Notes: generated by a model from the sequence alone, not told the origin. Counted from the stretch's first letter, positions 8,001-18,093 are shown. The stretch is DNA of 64,000 bases from Candidatus Magnetocorallium paracelense (GCA_029001845.1 JAREWP010000078.1:34305-98304); one strand, 5' to 3'. A program made the numbers and translations.

Positions 8001-10280
8001 CAAGGTCATTTCGAAGTACTCCCCTGCCGCTTTGCAGGCGTTGGACTCTTTAATTTTAAATCCCGCTTTGGCGTTGAGTTCGGCCAGCTTCAGGCGCTCC
8101 TGCTTATCTGTTATTAACCTGCTGCCTGCATTGAATTGTTCGACGATTTCAAACAATCCTTCCGTCTCTATATAGTCAGGCAAATTCTTTAACAGCATCC
8201 GTCCTGTCATAAGATGAAAGGACTCTCGTTGATTGTCGGGAATTAACGAGTAGGCCGACTCCCGTACTCTATCGTGTATGAACCTGTAAGTATTAAGGGA
8301 TTGAATATATATGATCATTCCTGCATCCAATAAGGGCCGGAGATCGTTCGATACCTCCTTAATGGTTTTACCGACAACAGCCGAGACAGAGAGGGATGTA
8401 AAAGAGTTGCCAATACATGAAGCGGGCTTTATTAGTTTCAGTGAAGATTCCGGCAATGTTTTCATTCTGTCAACCATCAGATCGACCACATTTTCACCGG
8501 CTCTGGCCTTATAAATTTGTTCCATATCCCACTGCCAGCCGCCTATGCTTTTAAATGTTATGGAACGTTCATCATACAATCCCTGCAGAAAGGCTTTCGC
8601 AAAGAATGGATTTCCCTCTGTCCTGTCATAGACTAAATCGGAGAGACCTTCTACACTTTCTTGCGGATAATGCAGAATGTCGGCAATCAGATTGTTCACA
8701 TCTTCCCTGTTAAGCGGAGAAAGTATGATTTTATGTATAACGACCCCTTCATCTGAGATTCGATCGAGAGCAATCACAGCAGGGTGCAGGTTGTCCACTT
8801 CATTGTCGCGATAGGCGCAAATCATAAAAAAGTGATTCAGCTCCTTATCGGACATTATCAGCTTTATCAGATCCAGGCTGGCGGAATCAGCCCATTGCAA
8901 ATCGTCCAGAAAGAGAACAAGCGGATGCTCCCTGGCTGTAAAAAGCTTGACAAAATTGAGAAAAACGAGATTAAATCGGTTTTGCCTCTCGACCGGGCCG
9001 ACTTCCGGTAAGAGAGGCTGCTCTCCAATTATCAGCTTTATCTCCTCTATGACATCGGTAATTATTCTCCCGTTTACTCCAATGGCTGACAATATTCGTG
9101 TTTTCCAGACAGAAAGATTCTCTTCGCTCTCTCCAAGAAGTTGTTTTATCAAATTGCGAAATGCCTGTACAATAGCGCTATAGGCGATATTTCTTTTAAA
9201 TTGGTCAAACTTGCCAGATATGAAAAAACCCTTTCTAAGGGTAATGGGCTTACTGATTTCATGTACGAGAGTAGACTTTCCGACACCGGAATAACCTGTC
9301 ACAGCAAGAACTTCGACAGCGCCTTTTCCCGTGTTCTCAAAGACTTCCAGTAATTTCTCTATCTCGGTTTCTCTGCCATACAATTTTTCCGGGATATTGA
9401 ATTTTTCAGCAATATCGCAACCGGCGACGGGAAAATCGTTGATACAATTTTGTGTTAAAATATCGTCACGACATTTCTCAAGGTCCCTCCGTAATCCCTC
9501 TGCGCTCTGATAACGTTCTTCAGGCGACTTCGCCAGCAGCTTCATTATTATATTAGAAATTTGAATAGGGATTTTATCTGTAACTTCCGAAACAAGGGGA
9601 GGGCGCCTGGCTATATGGCTGTGTACAAGCTCCAGGGTATTCTTGCTGTCAAAGGGACGCTTTTCGGCAAAGCACTCATAAAGAAAGACTCCCAAAGAGT
9701 AGAGATCGGTGCGGTAATCGATTGAACGATTAATTCTTCCGCTTTGTTCCGGTGAGATGTAGTAAATGAAATCAATTGGCGCGTTATAGCTTACACTTTC
9801 CGGTTTTTCACGTTTTAATGTTGTGGAAATACTGAAATCGGTAATCTTGAGTTTCCCGGATTCAGGGTTAAATATAAAAGCCGAAGGCCTTATGCTTTTG
9901 TGAATGACATTGTTATTATGAATGTCTCTTACAAGAGCGGCGGCTTTTTCCGCTAAGAAGAGTATTTCTTCAATGGCAAAAACTCTACTCGACAAATAGT
10001 TTTCTACAAAAGAACCGCCTGGGTCTTCATATACAAGCTGCGGAAGGTCACCATATTTTTCAAGTGCATATGGTTTAACAATGCTGTCGTTGTTAAGAGA
10101 AAGAGCAATATTAAATTCATGTTCATACAGAGCATCATGGGACTCTGTATAAGACGCCTGTTTCGGGATTTTTAATAAAACCGGAAGATTGTCGTAATCC
10201 CTTATTGCCCTATAAATGTCATAGTAAGAGCAATCACAAATTGACGTCAATGCAGTATATCCCGCTTGAGGTGTAGACAT
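5061..10280 (-). CDS. Ser/Thr kinase-like / AAA ATPase / GAF / histidine kinase fusion
   Basis: A 1739-residue multidomain signalling protein. Domains in order: protein-kinase fold (about 8-270); AAA-type NTPase of the PknK/MalT kind (Walker A GYSGVGKST at 329-337, Walker B LVLFLDDLQWAD near 475); a long helical TPR-like region (about 650-1280); GAF (about 1295-1450); coiled coil; HisKA with His in HHWRQPLN (about 1512); HATPase_c (GTGIGLFMAK). The architecture is a known one in deltaproteobacteria and cyanobacteria. In the kinase domain the VAIK-type Lys is present (K37) but the HRDxKxxN loop reads HKSIRPSA (127-134) and DFG reads DFS (148-150). Catalytic Asp and Asn are therefore missing and this domain is probably a pseudokinase. 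No membrane segment is visible. Confidence 0.93.
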   Translation of the reverse strand: MSTPQAGYTALTSICDCSYYDIYRAIRDYDNLPVLLKIPKQASYTESHDALYEHEFNIALSLNNDSIVKPYALEKYGDLPQLVYEDPGGSFVENYLSSRVFAIEEILFLAEKAAALVRDIHNNNVIHKSIRPSAFIFNPESGKLKITDFSISTTLKREKPESVSYNAPIDFIYYISPEQSGRINRSIDYRTDLYSLGVFLYECFAEKRPFDSKNTLELVHSHIARRPPLVSEVTDKIPIQISNIIMKLLAKSPEERYQSAEGLRRDLEKCRDDILTQNCINDFPVAGCDIAEKFNIPEKLYGRETEIEKLLEVFENTGKGAVEVLAVTGYSGVGKSTLVHEISKPITLRKGFFISGKFDQFKRNIAYSAIVQAFRNLIKQLLGESEENLSVWKTRILSAIGVNGRIITDVIEEIKLIIGEQPLLPEVGPVERQNRFNLVFLNFVKLFTAREHPLVLFLDDLQWADSASLDLIKLIMSDKELNHFFMICAYRDNEVDNLHPAVIALDRISDEGVVIHKIILSPLNREDVNNLIADILHYPQESVEGLSDLVYDRTEGNPFFAKAFLQGLYDERSITFKSIGGWQWDMEQIYKARAGENVVDLMVDRMKTLPESSLKLIKPASCIGNSFTSLSVSAVVGKTIKEVSNDLRPLLDAGMIIYIQSLNTYRFIHDRVRESAYSLIPDNQRESFHLMTGRMLLKNLPDYIETEGLFEIVEQFNAGSRLITDKQERLKLAELNAKAGFKIKESNACKAAGEYFEMTLMLLPENKWDDHYDLTFRIHKEYGESLFLHGNFQKTLDVLENAFRFCRSDFDRGQLYIIRIVQCSARGEYMDAIQSGIKALAAFNIMLPSPDNEGAVDQYFNRELDLLKKRTGNKEPSDLLLLTINKERVYNLIMKIFSSIVECVFHAAPSYFKVIAVKMVNLSLEHGISAYTGWGCMAYALTLISEFQDYERAYKFGDTGLKIHEEIMHNRELTCRLYNAFGSFVSHWKMHVKESPRLLAKAYEAGLESGELIYTSYCVTNSIRRYISAGQNFTACLERVEEVLACVDKLHMSPMYLLNQMYKGFLLNLSGDSTISTDFDYNGFSEKDFIRTFSSSPMFLAQFDLYKLQNDYLLKDCTAAPERAFIDNSPLDVMMEGMEIRFYAGLMLISLYENSNEKEKEKFGEYIEKYYSFIRKCAAASYVNFSSPERIFFAEITALKGDVLGSMDIYDQAIDNAKKYGFPQYEALGNELAAIYWLKRGKKRFAGLYLSQALRLYEKLKAKAKSVQLTMRFQSLLGEAIIGFSRMENKIPFKSLDLITVIKASQAISGEVNTGRLMLKIMRIIIENAGAGRGFLILNPENDPVIECKAAVDIDDIAVLQSQPLSQCHELSESVVRYVIRTKKDVIMEDALKDELFRHDSYIIRKEPRSILCTPVFYLERLIAVLYLENNLTTNAFTMENVELLKMLLSQIAISLENSLLYDRLYKSSTKLEELNKNLKRKVAEEVERNREKDLLVLKQSRQATMGEILVNISHHWRQPLNAAGIMVQGIEDAYKYGELNERYLKETVKKTMNQLNHLSGTINNFRKVYCSNKKKEKFNLADALRKSIAITNDFIASYNITIELDIREDLTITGYPNDFSQAVIKILVNAVEILRERNVKNSQIKVRLYREEFTNNGIITISDNGGGIYEEPVDRVFDPYFSTKHMKQGTGIGLFMAKSIIENEMGAGLSVRNVQSGAEFKIEIEDVQDRYDVNHSKG

Positions 10281-10535
10281 TTCCTGGTATTCAGAATACT
10301 ATTTGTAACGGCTTAGGTGAACAAACTGAAGACTTTCAGTTAACAACAGGCAGGATCTATAATCCTAAAAAAAGCAGTCAACTATCAGCGGTCAGCCTTC
10401 AGCTAAAGAAAAAATTGATGTTATGCCAAAATAAGCTTCACCTTATGGGTGAACCTGTTTTGAACGATAACGTGTTGCAATTAAAAAGCTGATAGCTGAT
10501 GGCTGACAGCTAAGTGCTTTTTTTAGATAATTTAA
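10281..10535. other. Repeat-filled gap upstream of the kinase fusion
   Basis: Holds a single end of repeat family 2 (GTAACGGCTTAGGT at 10315-10328) and a full family 1 element (10365-10526). No gene. The promoter of the large kinase must lie in or across these elements. Confidence 0.6.
10365..10526 (-). repeat. MITE-like element family 1, copy B
   Basis: A 162-bp copy in the opposite orientation to 3913-4068. Ends are CTAAAAAAAGCAGTCA and TAAGTGCTTTTTTTAG, with internal TTCACC/GGTGAA arms. It fills most of the gap between the large kinase and the coiled-coil gene. Confidence 0.7.
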
Positions 10536-11081
10536 TTATATAAATATCTTTAGAAAAGCAAACATAGCACCTAACTGTGAAGCCCAAAAAATAAACATCC
10601 ACTTGATGATTTCTCCCTTTGACTGAACGATTTTCTCATTCACTTTGCCGATTTCGGAGCTCATCCGCTCATTGATCCTGCCGACTTCGGAGGTCATCCG
10701 CTCATTGATCCTGGCGACTTCGGAGCTCATCCGCTCATTGATCTTGCCGACTTCAGAGGTCATCCGCTCATTGACATTTCCGATTTCCGATGTAATCCGC
10801 TCGTTTACTTTACCTATTTCGATATTGACCTTCCCGATTTCCAATGTAATCCGTTCATTGACTTTATTGATCTCAACATTAACCTTTCCAATTTCCGATG
10901 TAATTCGCTCATTGACTTTACCAATCTCTTCGGTAAGCCGCCTTTCGAGACGCTCTTCGGCTATAAGAATGGCGTCCTGCCTGGCGTTCAGGTCTATATC
11001 TTTAACAATATGGACAAAGGCGTCAGTAGCTTCTTCACCCAATTTGTCTCTCAATGGTTTTGGAATCTCAAGTACAGCCAT
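10536..11081 (-). CDS. Coiled-coil protein with C-terminal membrane anchor
   Basis: A 181-residue paralogue of the protein at 3066-3818, sharing MAV-x-x-IP-x-PLRD-x-LG at the N-terminus and AILIAEERLERRL. The middle has degenerate 11- to 14-residue units based on EIGKVNERITS, predicted to form a continuous coiled coil. The C-terminus (WMFIFWASQLGAMFAFLKIFI) is a membrane anchor. Both copies flank the heme-protein/kinase-fusion pair on the same strand, so they may belong to that locus, but no function is known to me for this family. Confidence 0.75.
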   Translation of the reverse strand: MAVLEIPKPLRDKLGEEATDAFVHIVKDIDLNARQDAILIAEERLERRLTEEIGKVNERITSEIGKVNVEINKVNERITLEIGKVNIEIGKVNERITSEIGNVNERMTSEVGKINERMSSEVARINERMTSEVGRINERMSSEIGKVNEKIVQSKGEIIKWMFIFWASQLGAMFAFLKIFI

Positions 11082-11206
11082 TCCTTATTATATCTTCCAA
11101 GGAGTCTAAAAGACAAGGAGCGATTATCCGGCAAAAATCGCAATTTCTCATACTTTTCTATCAGGTGTGGCGGCCCGGATAAACTCATTATAAAACACCG
11201 TAACGT

Positions 11207-12418
11207 TCATGTTTTTAAAGGAATATTTACAATAAAAGTCGCGCCCTCTCCTTCTGTGCTCTCACATTGAATACTCCCCTTCATGCTCTGTGTCACAATA
11301 TTATATACAATATGTAAACCCAGACCTGTGTTTCCCTGAGATCGCTTTGTCGTGAAAAAGGGATCGAATATCTTCTTAATGGCAGATGGAGGTATTCCCT
11401 TGCCATTGTCACTATGCCTTATTTGCAGCTCCGATCCGCTATCTACAATATCTATCGTTATCGTTCCCTCTTCATTATCGTTGTATCCATGAGTCAGGGA
11501 ATTTGTTATAAGATTTGTAAGAATCTGGCCAAAGGCGCCGGGGAAACTCTCCAACTCAATATTGTCAGGGCAACGTAACGTTACTTTATGAGTTGTCTCT
11601 TCCAATCTTATACTAAGACTGTGAATGATATCTTCTACATAAGACTTGACATTAAATATTCTTTTGTCCTTACTTACCTGATCGATTGAAACCTGCTTAA
11701 AACTCGACACCAAGTCGGATGTGCGATTCAGGTGCAATAATATAATATCGCTTATTTCCTTTGTATCTGAAATATACTCTTCCAGGTCGGATTTTGTCAT
11801 TTCATTATTTTCATAGGAAGACTGAATTGTATGTGCTAACTTTTTCAAATGTGAAGCAGCCGTTACACCTATACCGATAGGAGTATTCATCTCATGGGCG
11901 ATCCCTGCTACCAATAATCCAAGGGAGGCCATCTTCTCCGATTGAATTAATTGCTGCTGAGTCTTTATTAGATTTTCGTTTGTAGTTCTTAAATCCTCAA
12001 CAAGTTGAGACTGTTTCATAATATTCTGCTCCAAAGTATCTCGATGCCACTTCAGGGATATATGATTTTTTATTCTCGCCTCAACAATATCTAAATTAAA
12101 GGGTTTGGTAAGATAGTCAACGGCGCCTGAGGTAAGCCCCTTGGTTTCGTCCTGCTCATTATCCTTGGATGTAATAAAGATAACAGGTATATGCCTTGTC
12201 TTGGTTCCTAATTTCAGCTCTCTGCATACCTCATACCCGTCCATTTCAGGCATCACAATATCCAGCAGGATCAAATCTGGAGACTGTGATTCTGCAATCT
12301 CAAGGGCCTTTTTACCGCTATTGGCAATTAGCGTATTGTATTTATCGTAAAGTCCCTCTGCGAGGATATTAATATTTATAGGCGTATCGTCAACTATTAA
12401 TATTGTAAATTTTTTCAT
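11207..12418 (-). CDS. Receiver-histidine kinase
   Basis: 403 residues: N-terminal receiver (VDDTP, phospho-acceptor Asp in [11 protein letters not shown], Thr in FITSK, Lys in LTKPF), coiled-coil linker, HisKA with His in [10 protein letters not shown] (about 176), and HATPase_c with DNGKGIPP and [12 protein letters not shown]. The AHEMNTP box is of the HPK4-like class. Its ATG overlaps the TGA of the upstream hybrid kinase (ATGA at 12415-12418), so the two are translationally coupled. It could receive phosphate from the HPt domain of that kinase. Confidence 0.92.
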   Translation of the reverse strand: MKKFTILIVDDTPININILAEGLYDKYNTLIANSGKKALEIAESQSPDLILLDIVMPEMDGYEVCRELKLGTKTRHIPVIFITSKDNEQDETKGLTSGAVDYLTKPFNLDIVEARIKNHISLKWHRDTLEQNIMKQSQLVEDLRTTNENLIKTQQQLIQSEKMASLGLLVAGIAHEMNTPIGIGVTAASHLKKLAHTIQSSYENNEMTKSDLEEYISDTKEISDIILLHLNRTSDLVSSFKQVSIDQVSKDKRIFNVKSYVEDIIHSLSIRLEETTHKVTLRCPDNIELESFPGAFGQILTNLITNSLTHGYNDNEEGTITIDIVDSGSELQIRHSDNGKGIPPSAIKKIFDPFFTTKRSQGNTGLGLHIVYNIVTQSMKGSIQCESTEGEGATFIVNIPLKT

Positions 12419-15400
12419 AAATAATCCTCTTTAAGAAGCCTCTCTCTGATACGAGCCAAAGAGACTCCGGCGCTGTCGAAATCGAATACAGTAAGGGAGG
12501 ATTCCAGGTCATCGATTTCTTTTTGGTATTCACTTCCTGTAAGCAGATTTTTAAGGGAATTAAAGCTCATTTTTGCAGTAAAATCACCTTCTTTAAGGAG
12601 GTGCGACAACTCCTCTGCAAGTGCTCTTATTTCAGAGATATCCCTACATCGCTTATCGCCTGTTTCCCCTGCTTTTTTCTCAATGGAGAACTCACTCCCT
12701 TTCAGAGAATGAGATGATTCTAAAATCTGATTTAAATTCCTTTCAAAATTATCCAGGAGCAGGGGTAAATCATTTTGCCTGCCCTCATTAATTCCTCTAT
12801 CCAGATCATGTACAGCCTTTTGCAGGGCCGTGGCGGATATATTCCCTGATACTCCTTTAAGTGTATGAGTCAGATTCAAGGCTTTTTCCTCATCATTACG
12901 ATCCAAGGCTGCTCTGATTTCACGGGCTGTATCTGCATAAGAGCGATTGAATCCGATTAGCAGTTTTTTGAACAACTGTTTATTGCCTTTCAGACGTCTC
13001 AGGACAGTCTCGATTTCAATACCCGGAACAACCATATCCGGTGTTTCTTCGATATCCTCCTCTGTCATCTGTTTAGCGGAAGTATCTCCTTTCCGTTCAG
13101 ATCGTTCTCTCGGTTTAATCCATTTCATAAGAGCTCCAAGTAAGCTCTCTTCGTCAACAGGCTTGCTTAAATAGTCATTCATCCCTGCTTCAAGGCATTT
13201 TTTACGATCACCTGTCATTGCATGAGCAGTCATGGCGATGATTGGCAAGTCCCTGAACCTCTCTTCCATATGTATGAGTCGGGAAGCTGTATAACCATCC
13301 ATTTCAGGCATCTGTATGTCCATCAGCACGACGTCATAGGTGTTTTTTTCCACCATCTCAATCGCTTCTTTCCCGTTCTCTGCGATATCCACAATAATCT
13401 CAAAATACTCTATCATCTCTTTGGTAATCTGTTGATTGATCTCATTATCCTCAACCAAAAGCACCCTGGCCCCTCTGATCCGATGAACGGCATCTCCGGC
13501 GACAGGTGATTCAACGGCAGATTTGTGCGTTTTGGAAATATTTCGGTCAAAAAGGTTCATTATGGCATCAAACAGTAAAGAGGGGTTCACAGGTTTAACA
13601 AGAAAGGAATCCACACCGGCTTCACCGGCCTTTTGCATGACATCATCTTTACCAAAGGCGCTCAACATGATGATCTTTGGCAAAGCTGTTGCCACAGACA
13701 ACGAGTTGGTTGCACCGATTATTCCCCTTGCCGTTTCGATGCCGTCCATTCCGGGCATCTTCCAGTCGATTAAAACTAACGTAAACGGTTCGCCGGCTTT
13801 TGCACTCGCCTTGAATTTAGCGAGACCCTCTTCACCGGAATCGGCAGTAACCGATGAGATGCCGAACCGGCTCAGAGTCTCCCGTAAGATACTCAGTGAA
13901 GTCAAATTATCGTCGACGATCAAAGCCTTTACAGCAGTGATATCTTCAGGAGTATTTATTTCATGCTCAACTTCATGGTGAACTTTAAATTCTGCAGTAA
14001 AATAAAAAACGCTCCCTCTTCCTTGCAGGCTTTCCACCCAAATCCTTCCGTTCATCATGGCGACGATACGTTTACAGATGGCAAGTCCTAAACCTGTGCC
14101 GCCGAATTCCCTGGTTGTCGAACCGTCTGCCTGGATAAAGGGATCGAATATGTTTTGTACCTGACTCTCTGACATACCGATTCCTGTATCCAGCACTGAA
14201 AATTCGACACACACCCGTTCCTCTATATACTCCTGAAGAGCCGCTTTGAGTAAAATCTCGCCTTTGGATGTAAACTTAACGGCATTATTAATAAGATTTG
14301 TCAGTACCTGATCCAGTCGCAGGGGATCGCCCACGAGAAAATCAGGGATTTCCGAGGATATTGAGACGAGCAGTTCTATGTCTTTTTCGGCAGTCCTGAT
14401 CCTGAATAAATCCACAACCCTGTCTATAACCTCAGGGAGGTTAAAAGGTATGGACTCAAAGACCATCTTATCGGCCTCTATCTTTGAAAAGTCCAAAATA
14501 TCATCAATAATTCTCAGAAGCGCAAATGAGGAAGTTTTGACTTTATTCAGGGAGTCCCGGAGCTTTGGTTCCAAATCGTTTCTTAGCACCAAATCCGTAA
14601 GACCAACAATCGCGTTTAAGGGGGTACGAATCTCATGGCTCATATTGGCGAGGAATTCGCTTTTTGCTTTATTGGCCGCTTCAGCCTCTTCTTTGGCAAG
14701 ATTTAAGGCGCTTGTCCGCTCCTTTACACGATCCTCTAAGAGCAATCTTTCATTCTCCAGTTTTATTAAAAGATCGTTTATGGTAATTCCGACCTGGAGG
14801 ATTTCATTACTTACCCACCTCTTCATATCCGGTAATTGCTGTCCATCTATCCCCGGCGTCCAGTTCTTCAGGTTGGAAACCAGGAGAATCAATGGTCTTA
14901 TTAACCAGACAAGCAATAGCCATAAAAGAAACATCAGACCCAGGACAATACTGACTAAATTCACAAATTTCTGTTTCGATTCTTTCTGTAAGTATTCGAA
15001 AAACGCCCCGCTGTAGTACAAGCGAAGAAGACCTGTCGGTGTATACGTTCGATTGGAAATCATCAGTGCTTCGCTTTGAAAACCTGAAAAATCAGGCCCC
15101 GGCGCCTTATTTACAATCTTTTCACCGTTCTCCAGCTCAACCTCCACGCCTTCGAACAAGTTTTGCTTTGAAGTTGAGTCCACTGAGAGCATGATACTGC
15201 TAATCAGTCCTTCCAGTCGCGCCTGCCGTTTAATACGATCGGGGATGTCGAGGACCGTTGACATTTGTTTGGCATAAAGGGTGACTAGTAAATCTATTTT
15301 GGTCTGTTCTTCATGCTCTATTTGGTTAACCATCATTTGTTGCCAATACCAGAAAAGGCTTAGGATCAGTATTACCATCAATAAAAAAGCCAGAGAAATG

Positions 15401-15447
15401 CGAGGCACCAGCCTCCCTCGGGGAATATCTTTATAAAGGCTATTCAA
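12415..15447 (-). CDS. Membrane hybrid histidine kinase with two receivers and HPt
   Basis: 1010 residues. A first membrane helix (about 15-35) and a second (about 165-185) bracket a periplasmic sensor region of about 130 residues. A signal helix is followed by HisKA ([11 protein letters not shown], His about 269) and HATPase_c ([11 protein letters not shown]). Receiver 1 (about 505-640) has [13 protein letters not shown] and receiver 2 (about 655-780) has [13 protein letters not shown]. The HPt domain has its His in [11 protein letters not shown] (about 860). This is the BarA-like phosphorelay layout. It overlaps the upstream periplasmic-protein gene by 8 bases and the downstream receiver-kinase by 4, so the three form one operon. 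Confidence 0.93.
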   Translation of the reverse strand: MNSLYKDIPRGRLVPRISLAFLLMVILILSLFWYWQQMMVNQIEHEEQTKIDLLVTLYAKQMSTVLDIPDRIKRQARLEGLISSIMLSVDSTSKQNLFEGVEVELENGEKIVNKAPGPDFSGFQSEALMISNRTYTPTGLLRLYYSGAFFEYLQKESKQKFVNLVSIVLGLMFLLWLLLVWLIRPLILLVSNLKNWTPGIDGQQLPDMKRWVSNEILQVGITINDLLIKLENERLLLEDRVKERTSALNLAKEEAEAANKAKSEFLANMSHEIRTPLNAIVGLTDLVLRNDLEPKLRDSLNKVKTSSFALLRIIDDILDFSKIEADKMVFESIPFNLPEVIDRVVDLFRIRTAEKDIELLVSISSEIPDFLVGDPLRLDQVLTNLINNAVKFTSKGEILLKAALQEYIEERVCVEFSVLDTGIGMSESQVQNIFDPFIQADGSTTREFGGTGLGLAICKRIVAMMNGRIWVESLQGRGSVFYFTAEFKVHHEVEHEINTPEDITAVKALIVDDNLTSLSILRETLSRFGISSVTADSGEEGLAKFKASAKAGEPFTLVLIDWKMPGMDGIETARGIIGATNSLSVATALPKIIMLSAFGKDDVMQKAGEAGVDSFLVKPVNPSLLFDAIMNLFDRNISKTHKSAVESPVAGDAVHRIRGARVLLVEDNEINQQITKEMIEYFEIIVDIAENGKEAIEMVEKNTYDVVLMDIQMPEMDGYTASRLIHMEERFRDLPIIAMTAHAMTGDRKKCLEAGMNDYLSKPVDEESLLGALMKWIKPRERSERKGDTSAKQMTEEDIEETPDMVVPGIEIETVLRRLKGNKQLFKKLLIGFNRSYADTAREIRAALDRNDEEKALNLTHTLKGVSGNISATALQKAVHDLDRGINEGRQNDLPLLLDNFERNLNQILESSHSLKGSEFSIEKKAGETGDKRCRDISEIRALAEELSHLLKEGDFTAKMSFNSLKNLLTGSEYQKEIDDLESSLTVFDFDSAGVSLARIRERLLKEDYL

Positions 15448-16042
15448 AAGTTTTCGCCACCTTTAAAAAAAGATTACTGAATCGAATCTCCGAACGTCTC
15501 AAGGTGTTCAGATTCAGAGCAGGTAATATTTGAGCAGAAACATGAATACCTGCCAAAACACCTGCTTTAACATCTCCTTTAAAAGGGGAAAAGACAATCA
15601 CATGTCTGGCGATTCCGTACCTGATAACCTGCTTACGCTGAGAAGCTGACAGCGGTTCGGCTAAAAAAATCCCCCCGATTGAGGTATCGATGTACTTCTC
15701 GAAGGTTAAGTCCTTCGTTATTTCGACTTTTACAGGATAGCCTTTAATATTTTTTGCCGTGGCAATGAGAAGTTCCGCTGTTTTTTCTGCTTCCCTTTGG
15801 TCCTCCTGGTAAACGATCAACAAAAGAATCTCTCCTTTTGTATTACGCTTTGCATTTAAACCTTTGTCTCCGCCGGCAAGGGCGGGAAACATCTGCAATC
15901 CCAATAATAACAATTGCCGGTTCTGCGAATTGATCATCCCGCCTAAGGAGGCGTCTATATTCACGAACAGGCAAAGTAAAAGCACTGTTGTTAAAATCCG
16001 GTATATTTTCGAATTAAGGAGTTGTCCTCTTATCCCATACAT
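15440..16042 (-). CDS. Exported protein, possibly YfiR-like (DUF4154)
   Basis: About 200 residues with an N-terminal signal or anchor segment ([21 protein letters not shown]). The C-terminal part ([20 protein letters not shown] ... [10 protein letters not shown] ... FLKVAKTFE) recalls YfiR-like periplasmic proteins that control membrane kinases or cyclases, but the match is weak and from memory. ATG 16042 is preferred over 16072 because GAGGA lies 8-10 bases upstream of it. The 8-base overlap with the hybrid kinase suggests this protein feeds that kinase's periplasmic sensor. Confidence 0.6.
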   Translation of the reverse strand: MYGIRGQLLNSKIYRILTTVLLLCLFVNIDASLGGMINSQNRQLLLLGLQMFPALAGGDKGLNAKRNTKGEILLLIVYQEDQREAEKTAELLIATAKNIKGYPVKVEITKDLTFEKYIDTSIGGIFLAEPLSASQRKQVIRYGIARHVIVFSPFKGDVKAGVLAGIHVSAQILPALNLNTLRRSEIRFSNLFLKVAKTFE

Positions 16043-16223
16043 CTTATCGTTCCTCATTAGGTATCTGTTCATAATGATCCGACAATTCCCTCACCTGAGA
16101 ACAAAAACTATATCCAATACCCAATGCGTGTCCTTTTCTTTTTTTTTTATCATTCATTTCTTATTAGTAATCTATCATTTTATTATAGATTTTTACAACA
16201 ACATGATTATCGTCTTACCATCC

Positions 16224-16299
16224 CCAAAAAGCATTTAGCAGTCAGCTATCAGCTTTTTATTTGCAAAGCTTTGCTGTTCAAAACACTTTCTTTTTTAGG
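16224..16299 (+). repeat. MITE-like element family 1, truncated copy D
   Basis: Left half of family 1 (AAAAAGCATTTAGCAGTCAG...) running into TTTTTTAGG after only about 76 bases. It is directly joined to the composite repeat at 16296. Confidence 0.5.
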
Positions 16300-16524
16300 C
16301 CCTTAGGGCATCTGGATCGACAAAAAATTGTCTATGTTGATATAAAAAAAATGGGTCAACCGGAAGGAATGTGGAACTTTTCAGGCCATTATAAGTAAAA
16401 TCGTGCGCAAAAGGGTCACAATATTTTTCTTACTTATGCCTTAAACCGTGTTTGGTGACCGTTTGCCGGGATAGGTATGATTTTAACGCAGAGGGCGCAG
16501 AGACAGCGCAGAGGACACAGAGAG
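16296..16524 (+). repeat. Composite dispersed repeat, inverted copy at 25174-25296
   Basis: Shares TAGGCCCTTAGGG, AAAAAATTGTC, CCGGAAGG-ATGTGGAACTTTT and TTTTAACGCAGAGGGCGCAG with the region downstream of the flagellin gene, read on the other strand. This copy carries about 90 extra bases (about 16385-16470) before the AACGCAGAGGGCGCAG part. Confidence 0.65.
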
Positions 16525-16731
16525 GATTATTTTTTCATTAATTCCGGAACTCAGTAATTTGGCCAAATTTTACTAAAACAATCGCAAGAAAAAATTAACC
16601 GGTGCACGAAGTTTTTAATTTTTTCTTATTTCTTCGTGTTCGTGGTTATTTAAACATAGTCTCTAAGGGCTTATTTTCGGGACAAACGCCCATGACCCTC
16701 CGGGCCACCACAAAGCATGAAAATGGTTAAG

Positions 16732-16815
16732 AAGGAGCAGTGATGTCCTGATGAAACAAGGTGGTGTTTGAGTCTGCGAGTTTCAGCTTGTTTCAGCAGG
16801 ACATTGCTGCTCCTT
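16732..16815 (-). terminator. 29-bp-arm hairpin downstream of PAS kinase
   Basis: Arms 16732-16760 (AAGGAGCAGTGATGTCCTGA...) and 16787-16815 pair at 26 of 29 positions with a 26-base loop. It begins 16 bases after the minus-strand stop at 16831. There is no clear T-run after it, so it is either a factor-dependent terminator / mRNA-stabilising hairpin or a small inverted-repeat element. Confidence 0.45.
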
Positions 16816-16830
16816 CCGGTACGTATCAGT

Positions 16831-18093
16831 TTATTTTCGGAGTAAAGGCAATATTATTGTAAAGACCGTTCCCTTGCCGCATTGGCTTTCAACGTTTAAC
16901 GATCCCCTGTGCTTTTCAATTATATCTTTCACTATTGCCAATCCAAAACCTGTACCCCTTTTCCTGGTTGTAAATAAAGGATCGAAAACTCTTTTTAAAT
17001 GTTCCTTTTTAATACCGCTTCCCGTATCTGCAATATCAATAGTAACAGCTTCTGTTTCCATATTTACTTCATCCAGCCTGCTGCTTATTGTAAGCCTTCC
17101 GCCATTTTCCATTGCCATACAGGCATTGGAAATTATATTGTTAAACATCCTTTCAATCTGAGTTTTATCCAGCAGCACCTCCGGCAGACCTTCGTCCATG
17201 ATCGTTTCCACAACAATTTCTTCAGGTTTTTCGATATGAGAAAGGACCTCCATGATGATCTTATTTAGATCATGTTTTTTAAGAGATAAAGGTTTCAACT
17301 TTGAAAAATCCAGCAGATCGTTTACAATATTTTTTGTCCTCTCTACTGCTCTGAGGATAATATCGATTTGATTTTGAACCTTCTCATTATTATCTGTCAG
17401 TAATTCGCTCAAAAAGGAAGCGGAATTATCGATAATACTAAGTGGATTTCTGAGGTCATGGCTGATACTGCCTGCCACCCTCCCCAGTATAGCCAGTTTT
17501 TCCGACTTGATTAGTTTCTCTTGCAGTTTTTTTCGTTTTGTAATATCTCTGATAACACCGATGGTGCCTGTGAATTCCTTACCCTGTCGATTGATTTCAT
17601 ACATTCCAAAGCTGTTGACTTCATAAAAAAAGGATTCTCTCTCTTTATAATCGATGACTTGTCCCCTTTCGCCCTCATTGGCGCTTCCTTTTATTGCCTG
17701 ATTTTCATTTTTCGGCAGAAGTCTCACTTCAAGGTCCGAAGACATTCTGTCGGAACTTCTTCTTTCGTCAAAGAGTTTATAATCAGCTTTTTTAGTTCCC
17801 TTTTTGTCCCTTTGATTGGATAATATTCTGTCTCTGCTTATACTCTCAATATAATCGGGATGTATGATCACGCTGAAATGTTCGCCAATAAGATCTTCAG
17901 GACAATAACCAAGATTTTTAATACTGTTATTTATAAAAACGAACTTCCCCTTGGAATCCAGACAGTAAACAATATCAGGTGCTATTGTGATGAGAGTCCG
18001 AAATCTTTTTTCCGAAATCCTTAATTCCTGAATCTCTTTTGTAAGCTCTTTATTTAAGTCTGACAGTTTTTCGTTCGTTTGCCTGTTATCCAT
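16831..18093 (-). CDS. PAS-domain sensor histidine kinase
   Basis: A 420-residue soluble kinase: short coiled coil, PAS domain (about 30-185, beginning RTLITIAPDIVYCLDSKGKF and closed by GTIGVIRDITKRKK), HisKA with His in SISHDLRNPLSI (about 211), HATPase_c with NNIISNACMAM, DTGSGI and GTGFGLAIVK. The PAS contains an insert rich in charged residues (about 95-155), longer than usual. It is monocistronic as far as can be seen: the gap on each side exceeds 600 bases. The cognate regulator is not adjacent. Confidence 0.9.
   Translation of the reverse strand: MDNRQTNEKLSDLNKELTKEIQELRISEKRFRTLITIAPDIVYCLDSKGKFVFINNSIKNLGYCPEDLIGEHFSVIIHPDYIESISRDRILSNQRDKKGTKKADYKLFDERRSSDRMSSDLEVRLLPKNENQAIKGSANEGERGQVIDYKERESFFYEVNSFGMYEINRQGKEFTGTIGVIRDITKRKKLQEKLIKSEKLAILGRVAGSISHDLRNPLSIIDNSASFLSELLTDNNEKVQNQIDIILRAVERTKNIVNDLLDFSKLKPLSLKKHDLNKIIMEVLSHIEKPEEIVVETIMDEGLPEVLLDKTQIERMFNNIISNACMAMENGGRLTISSRLDEVNMETEAVTIDIADTGSGIKKEHLKRVFDPLFTTRKRGTGFGLAIVKDIIEKHRGSLNVESQCGKGTVFTIILPLLRK

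Larger units (their letters stand above)
16043..16830. other. Gene-free gap with truncated and composite repeats
   Basis: No gene. Contains a truncated family 1 MITE (16224-16299), a composite repeat shared with the flagellin-gatA gap (16296-16524), a pair of CACGAAG arms (about 16600-16645) and a long hairpin (16732-16815) just after the stop of the PAS kinase. Confidence 0.65.

Noticed and set aside
10645..11109. Plus-strand frame of 154 codons opposite the second coiled-coil gene
   Set aside because: Same cause as the frame at 3100: antisense of a repetitive coiled coil with no family likeness.
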